A stretch of 64,000 bases of DNA from Rubrobacter_A sp965214435 (GTDB lineage Bacteria; Actinomycetota; Rubrobacteria; Rubrobacterales; Rubrobacteraceae): NCBI GenBank assembly GCA_965214435.1, contig OZ243960.1, forward strand, positions 930,001 through 994,000, given 5' to 3'. The translations under genes were made by a program, and so were the position numbers. Below are positions 34,131 through 43,028 of this stretch, piece after piece (within the stretch, counting starts at the first letter, position 1; every line of letters starts with the position of its first letter). The notes beneath the pieces were generated by a model. That model had not been told where the DNA came from. It did no database searches and saw only the letters and a list, made by a program, of their open reading frames with translations.

Positions 34131-35216
34131 TTAGCTATGAGCGATGGTCTTCGTAGGGAACCAGCCTTCTTCTTCAAGCCGTTCCCAGGCGACTTCGATG
34201 TGTTGCTGGTCGAATAGGTCACCCTTCCGAGGATTCCAGTCCTGAACGATTTGTACAGTTTCCGCTAAAGACGCTGCTCCCTTACGCTCCACCGCCCAGT
34301 GAACCGTCGCCAGAAGTTCCATCCCGTAAGGGGTCTCGAAGCCTTCTATGAGCCGTGCTGATCTCTGAAGACGTTCTTCCGTCTCCGGGTGCGCTTGCAG
34401 GTAGCTCCGGGCCTCCTCCTCAGCGCCGGGAAGTAGTTCGATGTCTGACTTACCACTGAAGTCGCCGAGACCGCTGATGTAGTAACCTTCGAGTCTCTGC
34501 AGCAGGAACTTTAAGTCGTTCGCGTATGGACCGTATTGGCCTTCCCGGAATTTTAGATTTAGTGAAGTTTCACCGGCAACTTGCGCGAAGTAGGCTAACT
34601 TCCACGCAACTATGCGGCCCGCGACGTAGTGCGAGGCTTTGTATGCCCCGATCATGTAGACCATCGCGGCCCGTGCCGGAGTAAGAGGAGGCCTCGCCTC
34701 GCCCGAGTCTAGCTGAACCGGCTCGTTCTCCGTGTGTGGTACGAAGGCTTGGACCCGAATCTCGGGTACTCGGGCGAAAGTTGCTTCAATCAGCGGGCGT
34801 ACTTCACTCTCCCAATCCAGGCCTCCGTTGCCGCAGCCCAGGGGCGGCAGGGCGATAGAGTGAATGTCCAGACGTTCTATCTCGCTGAGCAGATCTTCCA
34901 GCCCGTCACGCACGTACTCGATACGTGATCTTCCTTTCCAATGCTGCTTGGTCGGGAAGTTGATTATGTACTGAGGATTGGTGAGACTGTCCAAAGAAAC
35001 GGTGAACATCTTGCCGACCCGGACTTTTTCGTTCTTGCAAGCGCGCTCGTAGGCTTTGAAGTTGCCTGGAAACTTCTTCTTGAATTGCAGGGCGATGCCT
35101 TTGCCCATGACCCCCACGGTATTCACCGTGTTAACCAGAGCCTCGGCATCAGCCCCCAAGAGGTTATCGCGGCGAAACTCGATCATAGTGTGATTATTCT
35201 CGGTGTTCTCCTTCAA
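34131..35216 (-). CDS. Macro-domain protein, DarG-like, with C-terminal DUF4065-like domain
   Basis: 361 residues (start TTG 35216 or ATG 35186; neither has ideal spacing). Residues 11-165 are a macro domain: NLLGADAEALVNTVNTVG.VMGKGIALQFKKKF, and IALPPLGCGNGGLDW are the ADP-ribose-binding loops of DarG/TARG1-type hydrolases. The C-terminal half (about 190-345) has KLAYFAQ... and GQYGPYANDLKFLLQ, which by eye resemble the Panacea/DUF4065-type antitoxin fold found with macro domains in DarG. DarG removes ADP-ribose that DarT adds to DNA. No DarT gene is next to it; the divergent neighbour is an NYN nuclease. Less GC-rich than the host genes. Confidence 0.78.
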   Translation of the reverse strand: MKENTENNHTMIEFRRDNLLGADAEALVNTVNTVGVMGKGIALQFKKKFPGNFKAYERACKNEKVRVGKMFTVSLDSLTNPQYIINFPTKQHWKGRSRIEYVRDGLEDLLSEIERLDIHSIALPPLGCGNGGLDWESEVRPLIEATFARVPEIRVQAFVPHTENEPVQLDSGEARPPLTPARAAMVYMIGAYKASHYVAGRIVAWKLAYFAQVAGETSLNLKFREGQYGPYANDLKFLLQRLEGYYISGLGDFSGKSDIELLPGAEEEARSYLQAHPETEERLQRSARLIEGFETPYGMELLATVHWAVERKGAASLAETVQIVQDWNPRKGDLFDQQHIEVAWERLEEEGWFPTKTIAHS

Positions 35217-35280
35217 AAACCTACTTTACTCAATGCTTGACCGTAGACGCTACCAGGGTTAAGATTATCTGGTATATCCC

Positions 35281-35327
35281 CCCTGTCGCTTTGACGGCAG
35301 GGCGCGAGGCCGCCGGAAGGCGGCCTC
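35281..35327. terminator. Two tandem hairpins between the macro and NYN genes
   Basis: First hairpin CCCTGTCG/CGGCAGGG (35281-35302, one G-U pair), second GAGGCCGCC/GGCGGCCTC (35306-35314, 35319-35327) with loop GGAA followed by AGCTTTTG. The second looks like a strong + strand terminator, yet it sits just before the NYN gene start. It may insulate that gene, act as an attenuator, or be left over from the ancestral locus. Confidence 0.6.
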
Positions 35328-35349
35328 AGCTTTTGTCAAGGTGGTTTCA

Positions 35350-35973
35350 GTGAAGACAAGTGTTTATGTAGACGGATTCAACCTATACTACGGTGCTTTG
35401 AAAGGCACACCTTATCGCTGGCTAAATCTCGGACACCTTTGTCGGGTCACGCTCAAAGGTTACGACATCGACCATATCAGGTACTTCACCGCCCGCGTCC
35501 AGTCGCGCCCCGATCATCCTCTACAAACCCAGAAACAACAAGCGTACCTTCGGGCTCTAGGCACGATACCGAACTTGACCATCCACTACGGACACTTCCT
35601 CTCCAACACTACTCGTATGCCGATAGCAAACCCTCGGCCGGGTGATCCTAAAACGGTAAAGGTCGTTAAGACCGAAGAAAAAGGTTCTGACGTGAACATA
35701 GCTACCTACTTGATCCGCGATGGCTTCAAAGACGAATACGAGACGGCCGTAGTTGTCTCCAACGATTCGGACTTGGTGGAGCCTATCAAGATGGTTCGTG
35801 AAGAACTTGGTCTCAAAGTTGGCGTGCTAAACCCTCACAAGAACATCTCCTGGGCGTTGAAGAAGAACGCGACTTTCTACCGACCACTCCGAAAGGGCGC
35901 CCTAGAAGCTAGTCAGTTTCCACAAGTCATTACGGACGCCAAAGGCGAGATCACCAAACCCGCCAACTGGTAG
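35350..35973 (+). CDS. NYN/PIN-like ribonuclease (DUF88-type)
   Basis: 207 residues from GTG 35350, 5 bases behind AAGGTGG (an in-frame GTG at 35341 is less likely). The NYN fold shows KTSVYVDGFNLYYGAL (first catalytic Asp), KGSDVNIATYLIRDGF (second acidic pair) and VVVSNDSDLVEPIKMV (third), all intact. The family is metal-dependent RNases found as stand-alone enzymes, in toxin-antitoxin systems and in RNA decay. Divergent from the DarG-like gene and inside the island, so a toxin or defence role is likely. Codon use is more AT-rich than host genes. Confidence 0.82.
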   Translation: MKTSVYVDGFNLYYGALKGTPYRWLNLGHLCRVTLKGYDIDHIRYFTARVQSRPDHPLQTQKQQAYLRALGTIPNLTIHYGHFLSNTTRMPIANPRPGDPKTVKVVKTEEKGSDVNIATYLIRDGFKDEYETAVVVSNDSDLVEPIKMVREELGLKVGVLNPHKNISWALKKNATFYRPLRKGALEASQFPQVITDAKGEITKPANW

Positions 35974-35990
35974 GGATAGCCGAGCGCTTC

Positions 35991-38900
35991 TCAGAACTGC
36001 GGCATTCGGGGCGGGGCTGTGGACCAGAGCAGGTCTACTTCCTCTGGTGTGAGGTCGTAGGCTTCGTTGACGAGGTCGGAGAGGCGTTGTTCCAGCTTCG
36101 CAGCTTCGGCGCGGGCTTCTCGAACGGGGGTTGCGAGTTCCGCGTACCCGGCCCGCAACTCCTTGAGACCGGCGGGGGAGAGCCGACCGGATCCTTTGGG
36201 ACGCCGCTTGCGGACTTCCTCCACGAACTCGTCGCCGGAAAGTGTGGCGAAGTCCGAGAGCTTCTGGCCCGGTTTCTCTACGCCGTACTCCACGCGTAGC
36301 CAGTCCAGGGCGTCCCGGCGCGATTCTTGCTCGGCGCGTGTGAACGCCACTAGCCGCCCGACCGCTTCCTCCGCCTCCGCCCGCGCCTCGTCGGTGGGCG
36401 GGGCGATGGGGAGTTTCTCTGTGTAGATGCTTTTTAGTCGTAACACTTCATCTTTGCCATGTATTACGTTGCGCCACATATAGGCCCACATCGCAGGAGA
36501 GTTCAATACGGTTAGCGTCCACTTATCGGATGTAGGCAGACAAAAACAAGTCATCTCTGCAATGGTTTTTGGCTTTCCAATGCCGAACCGTGAGTGAAAA
36601 GCTAGATCCTGATAAAAGATATTAGCTGTATCGAAAGCCTCGTAGTAAGCGCACGAACGTAGCTCCCACCAGAATCTGCCCTGATCGCTGCGTTTCTGTA
36701 ATCGAGCCTTTCTTGCTTGCATGTGCCCGTGGAGGGACGGAAATGTTTGCTGAAAGCTCTTTTCTGCTTCTCCAAGCGGGCGGTCTGACCACGGCCATGA
36801 AAAGTCGCTGCTTGATCTGAGCAAAATTATCCACAATTCTTCCCAGGAGGGTGACCAGCGTTTGATGTCTCGTCCACGGAGGTATGGTCTTATGTGTTCA
36901 GTCAAAGCTGGATGAGACTGTATCAGCCCATTCCTCGTCTTCGTGGAAATGAGAAACGCTTCGTTGAGCCCTGTCTTGATGCCCACCAGAGGATGAACAC
37001 CCGTGAACTCGGCGAGCGGGACTCCGTTGCGCCGGATCTTCGCCATCAGGTCGTCTACCGCCGAGGACTCTAGGCTCCAGGCCTCCTTGCCGAAGCGTCC
37101 GCGGGGAACGGTGTGGGCGTGGGCCTCCACTGTCCGGTCCAGGTCCCTGCCGCCAAGCTCCTCGCGCGGGACGGCGGCGACCCGCACCTCGCCGTTGGCT
37201 CCGCTGTCGGCTTCGGCGTCTTTCGTCTCCGGGCCGCGTTTCTGGAGGACGACGATACAGGGGAACACGTCGGCGTCCGGGAAGATCGGGGCGTGCCCGA
37301 AGTCCACGATCTCCACGAGGGCGTCTTCTTTCGCGAAGTACCCGCGCAGCGGCTCGCCGTAGCCCGCCCGCAGCCACTTGTTGGTGACGATGTAGCTCAT
37401 CCGTCCGCCGCTCCGCAGTTGCCGCAGACCCTGCTGGTAGAAGTACACGTACAGGTCCGCGACGCCGTGATACGTCTCCGCGTAAGCCTCCTTGAAGTAC
37501 GGCTTCACTGGCCCAAGCGCCTCCTGCCGCACGTAGGGCGGGTTGCCGACCACCGCGTCGAAGCCCGCCTCGTCACCGAGCGGCTTGCCGTGCCGATCGA
37601 AAAAGACCTCCGGGAATTCGAGTTCCCAGTGGAAGAACCGCTGCCCGGTGGAGATCTCCTGCGCCGCATCCAGCCACCGCTGGAACTGGGGCAGGGTGGC
37701 GACGTTCTTGCTCGTGGCGTAGTCAGCGAGCGGCTGCCACAGCGTCGGGTCTACCTCGACCCCGAAGCGGGTGGCGGTTACGAGGTCGGCTAGGCGGGCG
37801 TAGCGGCGGGTCAGGTTTTCACGCAGGCGCTCGTAGAGTTGTTCTTGCTGCTTTACGTCCTCCACGGAGGCGGCGGGGGACTCCTCGATCACCCACATGC
37901 TCCCGACCGCCACGCTCATGCTTTGCCGGAAGGCGTCGTCGGAGAGCATCGAGAGCTGAGACTCATCCGCCGATTTCACCTTTTTGGTCTTCCGCTTCTT
38001 GCCGAACTGGAGGTCCGAGAGGCGTGCCCCGACGAGGGAGTTGCCGGTGCGGAGGTGGTGGTCGAGGAACGAGAGCGGCCGGTCGCGGGCGACGGTGGAG
38101 AGCCAGAGCGAGAGCTTGGCGAGGTCCACGGCCAGCGGGTTCATGTCCACCCCGTAGACACAGGACTGGACGACCCGCCGCTTCCAGTAAGCAAGCTCCG
38201 CGTCGGCTTCGGCCTCCGCTGTATCCGGCACCTCTTCTGGTGAGACGTCCAGTTCCACCAGGAAGCGGGCGATGTACTCCGTTGCCTCTACCAGGAAGTG
38301 CCCGCTGCCCATCGCCGGGTCCAGCACGTCCAGCGCCAGCACCGCCTCGACCTTTGCCTCGTCGTTCTCGGCGTCTTCTATTGCGGCCCGGAGAACAGGT
38401 CCGACCGTTTCCTCCACGATGTACTTCACGACGAAGTCCGGGGTGTAGTAGCTGCCGGTCGCCTTGCGCTCGCCGCTGTCGTTCAGCAGGGCGACCGTCC
38501 AGCTTGGCCCCGCTTCCTCCGGGGCTTCGCCATCGTCCAGCGCTTCGAGGTGAAACTCCAGGAGGCCCTCGTAGATCGTGCCGAGGTGCCGCTCGGCCAG
38601 GTCCCGGTAGTCCACGAACTCGCCCTTTACCCGCGAGAGCATGTCCACCGCCGCCTGCAGGTGCGCGTCCCCGACGGTGTAGTTTTCGAGGAACGGGTGG
38701 CGGGCCGGGTCGAAGAGGCCGCCGTTGAACGTCGCCACCGAGAGCGGCGGGCTGCCCCGGTTGATGATCTGGAATAGTTGTGTGAGACGCGGCCAGAGCG
38801 TCGCGCTTGTCGGCAGCAGGCGGCGTCCGGTGGCAACGTCGTGCTTGATAGCGTGCAGGCTGTAGCTCTCTCGGTAGTCTTCGCTGCCCCGCACCGGCAG

Positions 38901-39803
38901 CAGCTCGCGGGCCTCGGCGTAGAGGACGAACAGGAGCCGGTAGAGCAAAATTAGGGAGTTGTCGTAGATCCTGTGCAGTGACTCCGGCTCCGGGTCGAGC
39001 CTGTTGTCCGGGTAGTCGAGGAACCCCTGAGCGATGTGCCGCAGCGCCTCGTAGACCTGAGCCTTGAGCGAGTCGCCGACGCCCCGGGCGTAGTCGGCGC
39101 TGGCCCGGAGGATCGAGGCTACCCCCAGCGGTCCGTCGTCGAACGACGCCCGCCGGAAGAAAGCGTAGAAGTACAGGAACCGCCGCTCGTCTCCGCTTTC
39201 GACCAACTCTTGCAGGTCTACTTCGTAGAAGCGGTCCAGCTTGTGGGCGGTGTCGCGGTTGTAGAGCCGCCAGAGCCGGCCGTTGGTCAGGACGCCCCAC
39301 TCGACGCCCGAGTGCTGGATGTAGAAGGAGATCTGGTAGCTCGGGTTCTTGTTGGTAAACGGGTCGCCGGTCTTCTTTCCCTTGAGCGGCAGGTCCAGAG
39401 CCCTTTCCCAATACTTCGCGTCCCCTACGGCGAAGGACCTGCCGGAGAGTGTCTCTTCGTCGAGGGTGCGGTTCTTGTTAGCGGCGAGCGCGGCCGCGTT
39501 CCTGTAGAAGACGTAGTCCGGTACTTTCGTACCATCCGGCGTTTGCAACGCCACCTGTACCTCAAAGTCGTGCCCGAGCGTTTCCAGTACGGGGCGTACC
39601 AGGTCCCGTTCGGTCTGGGCCTCGTTTGTGGACGGCGTGTAGGCGGCGAGGATGCGCGAGACCTCCTCCATCGCCGTCCGGGCCTCCTCCGCCAGCGCCC
39701 GCCAGTCCGGGCGTTCGGGCAGCGTCACGTTCAGGTAGTGGTCGGAGAACAACCCGTGGTTGCGGTGTGGCTGGTCGGCGGCTAGCTCTGGTCGTACTGA
39801 CAT
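35991..39803 (-). CDS. Type IIG-like restriction-modification enzyme (Eco57I-type methylase with nuclease)
   Basis: 1270 residues from ATG 39803. The N-terminal nuclease region (about 60-200) has VPDYVFY (Asp96) and VGDAKYW (Asp128-x-Lys130), a PD-(D/E)xK pattern. The methyltransferase core has SAM motif I LDPAMGSGHFLVEA (494-507), an intervening helical part with GVDMNPLAVDLAKLSLWL, and catalytic NPPY in VVGNPPYVRQEAL (754-757), which indicates N6-adenine methylation. The C-terminal 450 residues probably form the target recognition domain (TGVHPLVGIKTGLNEAF). One polypeptide can therefore cut and protect DNA. It ends 17 bases from the convergent NYN gene. Confidence 0.88.
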   Translation of the reverse strand: MSVRPELAADQPHRNHGLFSDHYLNVTLPERPDWRALAEEARTAMEEVSRILAAYTPSTNEAQTERDLVRPVLETLGHDFEVQVALQTPDGTKVPDYVFYRNAAALAANKNRTLDEETLSGRSFAVGDAKYWERALDLPLKGKKTGDPFTNKNPSYQISFYIQHSGVEWGVLTNGRLWRLYNRDTAHKLDRFYEVDLQELVESGDERRFLYFYAFFRRASFDDGPLGVASILRASADYARGVGDSLKAQVYEALRHIAQGFLDYPDNRLDPEPESLHRIYDNSLILLYRLLFVLYAEARELLPVRGSEDYRESYSLHAIKHDVATGRRLLPTSATLWPRLTQLFQIINRGSPPLSVATFNGGLFDPARHPFLENYTVGDAHLQAAVDMLSRVKGEFVDYRDLAERHLGTIYEGLLEFHLEALDDGEAPEEAGPSWTVALLNDSGERKATGSYYTPDFVVKYIVEETVGPVLRAAIEDAENDEAKVEAVLALDVLDPAMGSGHFLVEATEYIARFLVELDVSPEEVPDTAEAEADAELAYWKRRVVQSCVYGVDMNPLAVDLAKLSLWLSTVARDRPLSFLDHHLRTGNSLVGARLSDLQFGKKRKTKKVKSADESQLSMLSDDAFRQSMSVAVGSMWVIEESPAASVEDVKQQEQLYERLRENLTRRYARLADLVTATRFGVEVDPTLWQPLADYATSKNVATLPQFQRWLDAAQEISTGQRFFHWELEFPEVFFDRHGKPLGDEAGFDAVVGNPPYVRQEALGPVKPYFKEAYAETYHGVADLYVYFYQQGLRQLRSGGRMSYIVTNKWLRAGYGEPLRGYFAKEDALVEIVDFGHAPIFPDADVFPCIVVLQKRGPETKDAEADSGANGEVRVAAVPREELGGRDLDRTVEAHAHTVPRGRFGKEAWSLESSAVDDLMAKIRRNGVPLAEFTGVHPLVGIKTGLNEAFLISTKTRNGLIQSHPALTEHIRPYLRGRDIKRWSPSWEELWIILLRSSSDFSWPWSDRPLGEAEKSFQQTFPSLHGHMQARKARLQKRSDQGRFWWELRSCAYYEAFDTANIFYQDLAFHSRFGIGKPKTIAEMTCFCLPTSDKWTLTVLNSPAMWAYMWRNVIHGKDEVLRLKSIYTEKLPIAPPTDEARAEAEEAVGRLVAFTRAEQESRRDALDWLRVEYGVEKPGQKLSDFATLSGDEFVEEVRKRRPKGSGRLSPAGLKELRAGYAELATPVREARAEAAKLEQRLSDLVNEAYDLTPEEVDLLWSTAPPRMPQF

Positions 39804-39867
39804 GCATATAAGTATAGAGATGCCAGCCGTCCGGCGCGAGGCGGTGACGCCAGTGCCGCAGTGTACA

Positions 39868-40728
39868 ATGCCTGCCGTGGCTATCTCAAAGACAAAGCTT
39901 ACAGTTGTGGTCGCCGGTGGCCTTCTAGCCGCTGGCGGGTTCCTGTACGCGCGGTACGTCGAGCCCTCGAACGTCGAGGTTCGGCGGCTCTCGGTGACGC
40001 TGCCCCGGCTTCCGCGGGCGTTCGACGGTTACCGGGTGGTCCACGTGAGCGACCTGCACGCCGACCGCTGGATGACGCCGGCTCGCCTTTCGAGCGCCGT
40101 GGACCGGATAAACGCCGAAGCCCCGGACCTCGTGGCTATTACAGGCGACTTCGTGACCCGCTCTATCTTCTACTCGACCGGCCACCTCGCCCCACCGCTC
40201 GCCGGAGCCTTGTCCAGGCTGGAGGCCCGCGACAAGGTGGTGGCGGTGCTCGGCAACCACGACCACTCCGTAGGTGCCGAGGCTGTGCGCCAGCCGCTTG
40301 CCGAAGCCGGTGTCCGGGAACTTGCCAACGACGTTTTCGCGGTGCGGCGGGAAGGGGCTGTTCTACAAATAGCCGGGGTGGACGACTACAAAAAGGGCTT
40401 GGACCGGCTGGACCTCGTGCTGGAGAAGCTGGAAGAGGAGGGAGCGGCTATCCTGCTCGCCCACGAGCCGGACTTTGCGGACGAGAGTAGGGTGTCCGGC
40501 CGCTTCGACCTGCAGCTCTCAGGGCATTCGCACGGAGGTCAGATCCGGCTGCCACTCGTCGGACCCCTGTTCCTCCCACCACTCTCACGCAAGTACCCGG
40601 CCGGTCTCTACCGCGTCGGCGACATGCTCCAGTACACCAACCGGGGCCTCGGCGTCGCTCACCTCCGCCTCCGGTTTATGTGCCGTCCCGAAATAACAGT
40701 ATTCACCCTCCGCGCCCCGAAAGCCTGA
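39868..40728 (+). CDS. Membrane-anchored metallophosphoesterase
   Basis: 286 residues from ATG 39868 (a GTG two codons later is conserved in the truncated copy). An N-terminal membrane anchor (VVVAGGLLAAGGFLYA) precedes a calcineurin-like domain with all metal ligands: VSDLHADRW (DxH), ITGDFV, GNHDHS, HEPDF and SGHSHGG. Closest in pattern to YkuE/YaeI-type phosphodiesterases or UDP-diacylglucosamine-like hydrolases. Substrate unknown. A diverged 5' fragment of this gene lies 5.9 kb to the left, across the restriction island. Confidence 0.88.
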   Translation: MPAVAISKTKLTVVVAGGLLAAGGFLYARYVEPSNVEVRRLSVTLPRLPRAFDGYRVVHVSDLHADRWMTPARLSSAVDRINAEAPDLVAITGDFVTRSIFYSTGHLAPPLAGALSRLEARDKVVAVLGNHDHSVGAEAVRQPLAEAGVRELANDVFAVRREGAVLQIAGVDDYKKGLDRLDLVLEKLEEEGAAILLAHEPDFADESRVSGRFDLQLSGHSHGGQIRLPLVGPLFLPPLSRKYPAGLYRVGDMLQYTNRGLGVAHLRLRFMCRPEITVFTLRAPKA

Positions 40729-40737
40729 CGGAACTTT

Positions 40738-41813
40738 CTAGCTGCTATATTCCCGGCCGAGCAGCTGGACCGCCTCCCCGGAGACCTCTTCGACGAGCCT
40801 CGCTGCCGGCACCCTCTGGCTGAGACGTGCGGCCTGCCCGGCCCACAGGGAGAGGTACTCCAGCTTATTCTGTTCGGCGGCCGCGCCCGGATGTCGCGGG
40901 TATTAGCGTTCTGGATCGGGTACGGCGGTATCTCTTCCGCCCGGCGCTCGACCTCGTCCATAAAGCGGTTGCGCAAACCCCGGGCCGGTTTCCCGGAAAA
41001 GGCCCGCGTCACGGCCGTGTCCTCCTCGCCAGCCCCGAGCACGGCTTCTTTATGATCGGGGTGCGCGCCGCTCTCCGGGCATGTCAGAAATGCCGTACCC
41101 ATCTGCGCGCCGGCCGCGCCGAGCACCAGGGCCGCTGCGAGGCCTCGCCCGTCCATTATGCCGCCGGAGGCGACCACGGGTACGCTCACGCTGTCAACGA
41201 CCTGAGGTACCAGGGCCAGCGTCCCGACCATCGACGCCTCGAACCCGCCGGTAAACGTCCCCCGGTGTCCACCGGCCTCCGAGCCCTGGGCCGTTACGAG
41301 GTCCACCCCGGCGGCTTCCAGCTCGCGCGCCTCCCGCACGCTCGTCGCCGTGCCGAACGTAACGACGCCCGCCTCCTTGAGAGATAAAAGCTGCGTCTCG
41401 TCGGGGATGCCGAACGTAAAGCTAAATACCGGGACCCGCTCTTCGACCACTACCGTTAGCTGGTCGTCGAACGGGTGGACGTACCGCAGAGGACCGGCTG
41501 GGTCTTCTATACCGAGTTCTCTCCGGTATGGTGCGAGGAGAGCGTTGACCCCACCCTGTGGGTAGAGGGTAGGGTCGAACGCTTTCGGTATAAAGAGGTT
41601 GACCGCGAACGGTTCTCCTGTAAGCTGGCGGATCGCCCGGATCTCTGCCCGTATATCGTCCGGTGATAAATATCCGGCCCCGAGCGTCCCGAGACCTCCG
41701 GCTTCGGAGACCGCGGCGACCAGCCGGGGCGTGGTGGTACCACCGGCCATTCCGGCCTGTACAACCGGGTGCCGGATGCCGAGCCGCCGCGTGAGGCCGG
41801 TCTCCACAGACAT
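40738..41813 (-). pseudogene. Nitronate monooxygenase family gene with a frameshift near the 3' end
   Basis: From ATG 41813 the frame reads a normal NMO/enoyl-reductase-II-like TIM barrel: RLGIRHPVVQAGMAGGTTTP, GLGTLGAGYLSPDDI, PVVASGGIMDGRGLAAAL, LGAAGAQMGTAFL. After NTRDIRAR (about 40890) the correct reading continues in another frame as AAEQNKLEYLSLWAGQAARL to the stop at 40738. A single missing G in a GGGCC-like run would explain this. About 300 residues are intact and the C-terminal 50 are out of frame. It may be a sequencing error or a real recent lesion. Confidence 0.72.
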
Positions 41814-41860
41814 GATCTAGTCTAGGGTGACCGGCCCCAACAGTTGCGGAATGAGGATGC

Positions 41861-42814
41861 TCAGGAGTTTTCCCGGCTGGAGTTAGAAGACTCTTGCGAG
41901 CCAGAGCTTTCTGAGCTAGAGCTTTCCGAGCCGGAGTCTTCCCCAGAACCCTGCTCCTCCACTTCGGCGACCCGGCCCCGGTAGGCTTCGGCGTTCATCT
42001 CGGCGCCGAAGAGTATTATCGCGGTGGATATAAAGAAGTAGAGTAGAAGGATGATCACCGCCGCCAGAGCGCCGTAGGTCGCGCTGTAGCTGGAGAAGTT
42101 TGATACGTAGAACGAGAACGCCAGGGAAGCCACCACCCACACGATCACGGCCACGACCGCTCCCGGTGTGATCCACTTGAACGGCTGCTGGACGTTCGGA
42201 AAGAGGTAGTAGATCAGGGCTAGTATCACTCCGATCAGGACTATCGCAACCGGTATTCGCAGCCAGGTCCACAGCGTAACGAAGGTGCTGCCGAATCCTA
42301 CCAACCCCCCGACCCACTCCGCTACCGAGCTGCCGAGCGCTATGCACCCGACCGCGACGATCAGCATGGCCGCGATAACCAGCGTGTACAGCACGGAGAG
42401 CGGGAGCTTTTTCAGAGCCGACCGCTCCTGCTCGACGTCGTAGGCGACGTTCAAAGCGTGCATCATCATCCGGACCGCCGAGGAGGACGACCACAGCGCC
42501 ACTATAACGCCGAAGGAGAGTACCCCGCCCGCGGCCTGGCCCCGGACCTGCTGCACGATACCTTCTATGAGGCCGAATGCCGACGCCGGCATTACCTGCT
42601 CCGCCTGGCTCAGCAGCGTGTCGAAGAAACCGGGGATCTGGAGTAGGCCGAGCAGCGCCAGGAGAAAGATGATGAACGGGAACAGCGAGAAGAATATCTG
42701 GTAGGACACCGCCGCCGCGTAGACCAGCATGTCGTCCGCGCTAAACTCCTTGGCGGAACGTACCATAATCCGCCCGATGCCAGCCTTGTTCTTGTTTGAT
42801 GATGACGCGCTCAT
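41861..42814 (-). CDS. YihY/virulence-factor-BrkB family membrane protein
   Basis: 317 residues, ATG 42814 behind GAGGAGG. Six membrane spans with the family's opening DDMLVYAAAVSYQIFFSLFP and the WSSSSAVRMMMHALN helix. The C-terminus is acidic and Ser-rich (low complexity). Function in bacteria is not settled; it was once called RNase BN. It heads the minus-strand run of envelope genes only by position; the gap to 43026 is 35 bases. Confidence 0.9.
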   Translation of the reverse strand: MSASSSNKNKAGIGRIMVRSAKEFSADDMLVYAAAVSYQIFFSLFPFIIFLLALLGLLQIPGFFDTLLSQAEQVMPASAFGLIEGIVQQVRGQAAGGVLSFGVIVALWSSSSAVRMMMHALNVAYDVEQERSALKKLPLSVLYTLVIAAMLIVAVGCIALGSSVAEWVGGLVGFGSTFVTLWTWLRIPVAIVLIGVILALIYYLFPNVQQPFKWITPGAVVAVIVWVVASLAFSFYVSNFSSYSATYGALAAVIILLLYFFISTAIILFGAEMNAEAYRGRVAEVEEQGSGEDSGSESSSSESSGSQESSNSSRENS

Positions 42815-42849
42815 ATCCTCCTCGTCTCCTCCTTTTTGCGAGACACCTT

Positions 42850-43026
42850 TTACGGGAAGTGTTTCCCGGTCGGGTCCTTTTCCTGCGGAGCCAGGGCTCT
42901 CGCGGCTTCTCTTAACGTCTCGTTCGCCTTTTTGAAGTCTGCGGCTTCAAGAAACCGGGTCGCCTCCTTGACGAGACGACCCGACTCCCTGCTGGCTGCC
43001 TTCTTGTTTGGGAGCGCCTCTGCCAC
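42850..43026 (-). CDS. Small basic helical protein
   Basis: 58 residues from GTG 43026, beginning 2 bases after the stop of the DUF3618 gene. VAEALPNKKAASRESG, then LVKEATRFLEAADFKKANET: a charged amphipathic helix pair with no membrane span, ending DPTGKHFP. The tight spacing suggests it belongs to the DUF3618/holin operon. No recognised family. Confidence 0.5.
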   Translation of the reverse strand: MAEALPNKKAASRESGRLVKEATRFLEAADFKKANETLREAARALAPQEKDPTGKHFP

Positions 43027-43028
43027 CG

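Noticed and set aside
37963..39411. 482-codon frame overlapping the type IIG gene
   Set aside because: Same strand, wrong frame, Arg/Gly/Pro-rich composition typical of an out-of-frame reading.
33944..40728. Transposon or integrase-driven insertion of the restriction island
   Set aside because: No transposase, integrase, inverted terminal repeats or tRNA att site found at either edge; only the gene-fragment duplication is visible.
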